Assembly: GCA_964394845.1 (NCBI GenBank)
Contig: CAYMZB010000060.1
Span: 1 to 7,116 of the forward strand
Direction of reading: 5' to 3'
DNA: 7,116 nt
Origin: CAYMZB01 sp964394845
GTDB lineage: Bacteria > Patescibacteriota > Microgenomatia > Daviesbacterales > UBA10151
Numbering within the stretch: position 1 is the stretch's first letter; each line of letters opens with the position of its first letter. Positions 6,119 to 7,116 of this stretch are shown here, in pieces. The position numbers were made by a program, and so were the translations under genes. The notes under the pieces are model-generated. The model was not told where the DNA came from. It saw only the letters and a list, made by a program, of their open reading frames with translations, and searched no databases.

Positions 6119-6154
6119 TAAACTTATTATACTCCTTTTTAGCAACTTTTTCAA
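6119..6154 (-). promoter_or_regulatory. Near-consensus sigma70-type promoter for the small helical gene (leaderless)
   Basis: On the minus strand TTGAAA (6154-6149, 5 of 6 matches to TTGACA), a 17-bp spacer and TATAAT (6131-6126, 6 of 6) form a textbook housekeeping promoter. Seven bases separate the -10 from the ATG at 6118, so transcription should begin at the ATG or one base before it. The promoter fills the gap after the MutS-like stop (6162) and lets the two downstream genes be expressed independently of the ATPase gene. Confidence 0.65.
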
Positions 6155-6161
6155 TAAAATT

Positions 6162-7116
6162 TTATGCAGATAGACTTGCTTGCAGCTCGATCAAATACTC
6201 AACTAAATTAGTAACTTCTGGAGGTACGCCTTGCTGACCCATAATCTGTAAACTGTTGGGGGCAATAAAATCCCGTCCCATTTCAGGTTTATACTGCCTT
6301 TGAAACCCAACTACACCCACTTTTAATCCTTTTGCTTTCAAAGTATCAAAAATATCTTTTTCAAATAGAACTACAAAAGGTAAACTGCCATAATTGATAG
6401 CAGATTGGACAAAACGTAGAGTTGCTTCTCTTTCTGTTTGTCCATCTGATCCATTAAACATTTCATCTCCTAAAATCAAAGTCTTGCTCCTTTTAGCTCT
6501 TTCCAAAGCCCTTAATCCATCTAAACCTCCTTGAGTAAAAGCACTGGCTTTAAGACCAGATTCGCCAAAACTAACGTAACTTACGCCCTCTACATCTGGT
6601 AAAATCCCTCCTTTACCAGGACCTCGCCCAAACATTTTCCCCAATACAGATAAAACGCCAACTGTTTTTAACAATGTAGTTTTTCCTGAAGCATTATGGC
6701 CAACACCTAACAACACATCAATATCATCTCTTCCACTATCAAAGGACAAAGCTTCTACTTTTTTTCCTGACCTACCACCTGTTATTGTGTTATTTATGTC
6801 GTCATCGCTAACTAGGTCATACCAGGCTGGCGTTTGTTTGATTTTTTCCGCAACTACTTGAAGAGGTATTACCCCGTCTAGTCTTAGTCTATTACCCTCA
6901 AATTTAACAGGGCCTGTACCAATTTTGGTCAGCAATTTACCTAAAGAGAGAGCTGCAAATAAGGTATCTACTCCCTGGTTAGCACTTTGCCAATTCTCTG
7001 AGGCAATACCCAATCTATCTGAACCTTGATTAATTCTATCTTGAATTGTGGCCATTGTTATTGCTTCTAACTGCTTACAATATTTTTTATCTGCCTCTTT
7101 CCATAGGTTCCTATCT
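6162..7116 (-). CDS. Divergent MutS-like P-loop ATPase, C-terminal part (5' end beyond the window)
   Basis: The ATPase domain resembles the MutS/Msh family. Numbering from the internal ATG at 7055: Walker A GHNASGKT (119-126), then LPDVEGVSYVSFGESG (152-167) aligning with MutS 'VP...RIGA.D', SAF (171-173) aligning with 'STF', Walker B LILGDE (193-198), NGSD (201-204) in place of GRGTS, and GVPPEV (266-271) matching the MutS C-terminal 'GLP..V' helix. Oddities: the Walker A is not the usual GPNMxGKS, the glutamate of STFxxE is absent, and the ATH segment after Walker B is replaced by FEKD (231-234). The frame stays open without a stop from 7055 to the right edge and encodes plausible helical sequence (LWKEADKKYCKQLEAIT), so the real start lies outside and the ATG at 7055 is probably internal. 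True MutS would carry mismatch-recognition domains, which cannot be checked here. A MutS2 or stand-alone MutS-like paralogue is equally possible. It heads the leftward cluster. Confidence 0.75.
   Translation of the reverse strand, partial: DRNLWKEADKKYCKQLEAITMATIQDRINQGSDRLGIASENWQSANQGVDTLFAALSLGKLLTKIGTGPVKFEGNRLRLDGVIPLQVVAEKIKQTPAWYDLVSDDDINNTITGGRSGKKVEALSFDSGRDDIDVLLGVGHNASGKTTLLKTVGVLSVLGKMFGRGPGKGGILPDVEGVSYVSFGESGLKASAFTQGGLDGLRALERAKRSKTLILGDEMFNGSDGQTEREATLRFVQSAINYGSLPFVVLFEKDIFDTLKAKGLKVGVVGFQRQYKPEMGRDFIAPNSLQIMGQQGVPPEVTNLVEYLIELQASLSA

Noticed and set aside
1..7116. tRNA, rRNA, CRISPR, insertion sequence or integration site
   Set aside because: All non-coding gaps are under about 80 bp, and no cloverleaf, regularly spaced repeats, transposase motifs or terminal repeats were seen.

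Overview
The window is AT-rich, densely packed bacterial DNA. Intergenic gaps are short or negative, Shine-Dalgarno signals are weak, and there are no RNA genes, CRISPR arrays or mobile elements. A short-form 6-phosphogluconate dehydrogenase, a cupin-type (archaeal-style) glucose-6-phosphate isomerase, a GT-C membrane glycosyltransferase with an N-terminal 'NQDQARDA' loop and small lineage-specific proteins resemble gene sets seen in Candidate Phyla Radiation genomes (Patescibacteria, perhaps Microgenomates). That placement is inferred from gene content and style. No marker gene is present to prove it. The long ORFs contain no in-frame TGA, so the standard bacterial code fits.

Left part (1-3524), an oxidative pentose-phosphate island. 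It holds gnd (+, truncated by the left edge), a 2H-family cyclic phosphodiesterase (-), zwf (-) and a cupin glucose-6-phosphate isomerase (+). The isomerase and zwf diverge from a 79-bp intergenic region. zwf and the phosphodiesterase are 4 bp apart and probably cotranscribed. gnd converges on the phosphodiesterase with an 8-bp overlap. Together the three sugar-phosphate enzymes link fructose-6-P to glucose-6-P, 6-phosphogluconolactone, 6-phosphogluconate and ribulose-5-P, with NAD(P)H production. The lactonase is not in this window.

Middle (3512-5024). One leftward gene encodes a multi-pass GT-C type glycosyltransferase. It converges on the isomerase with a 13-bp overlap that is itself a palindrome. 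Its start codon lies inside a 24-bp perfect palindrome that is the core of a 42-bp inverted repeat flanked by A6/T6 tracts. This element looks like a terminator for the upstream operon, and it also contains an extended -10 promoter for the glycosyltransferase.

Right part (5025-7116), a leftward three-gene cluster of unknown function. A divergent MutS-like P-loop ATPase runs off the right edge. It is followed by a small, highly charged helical protein of about 84 aa and by a 275-aa soluble protein with two copies of a 21-residue motif spaced exactly 50 residues apart. A near-consensus promoter sits between the ATPase and the small gene and places transcription start at, or one base before, its ATG, predicting a leaderless mRNA. 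This cluster is the best candidate here for an undescribed system. Its function cannot be read from the sequence.
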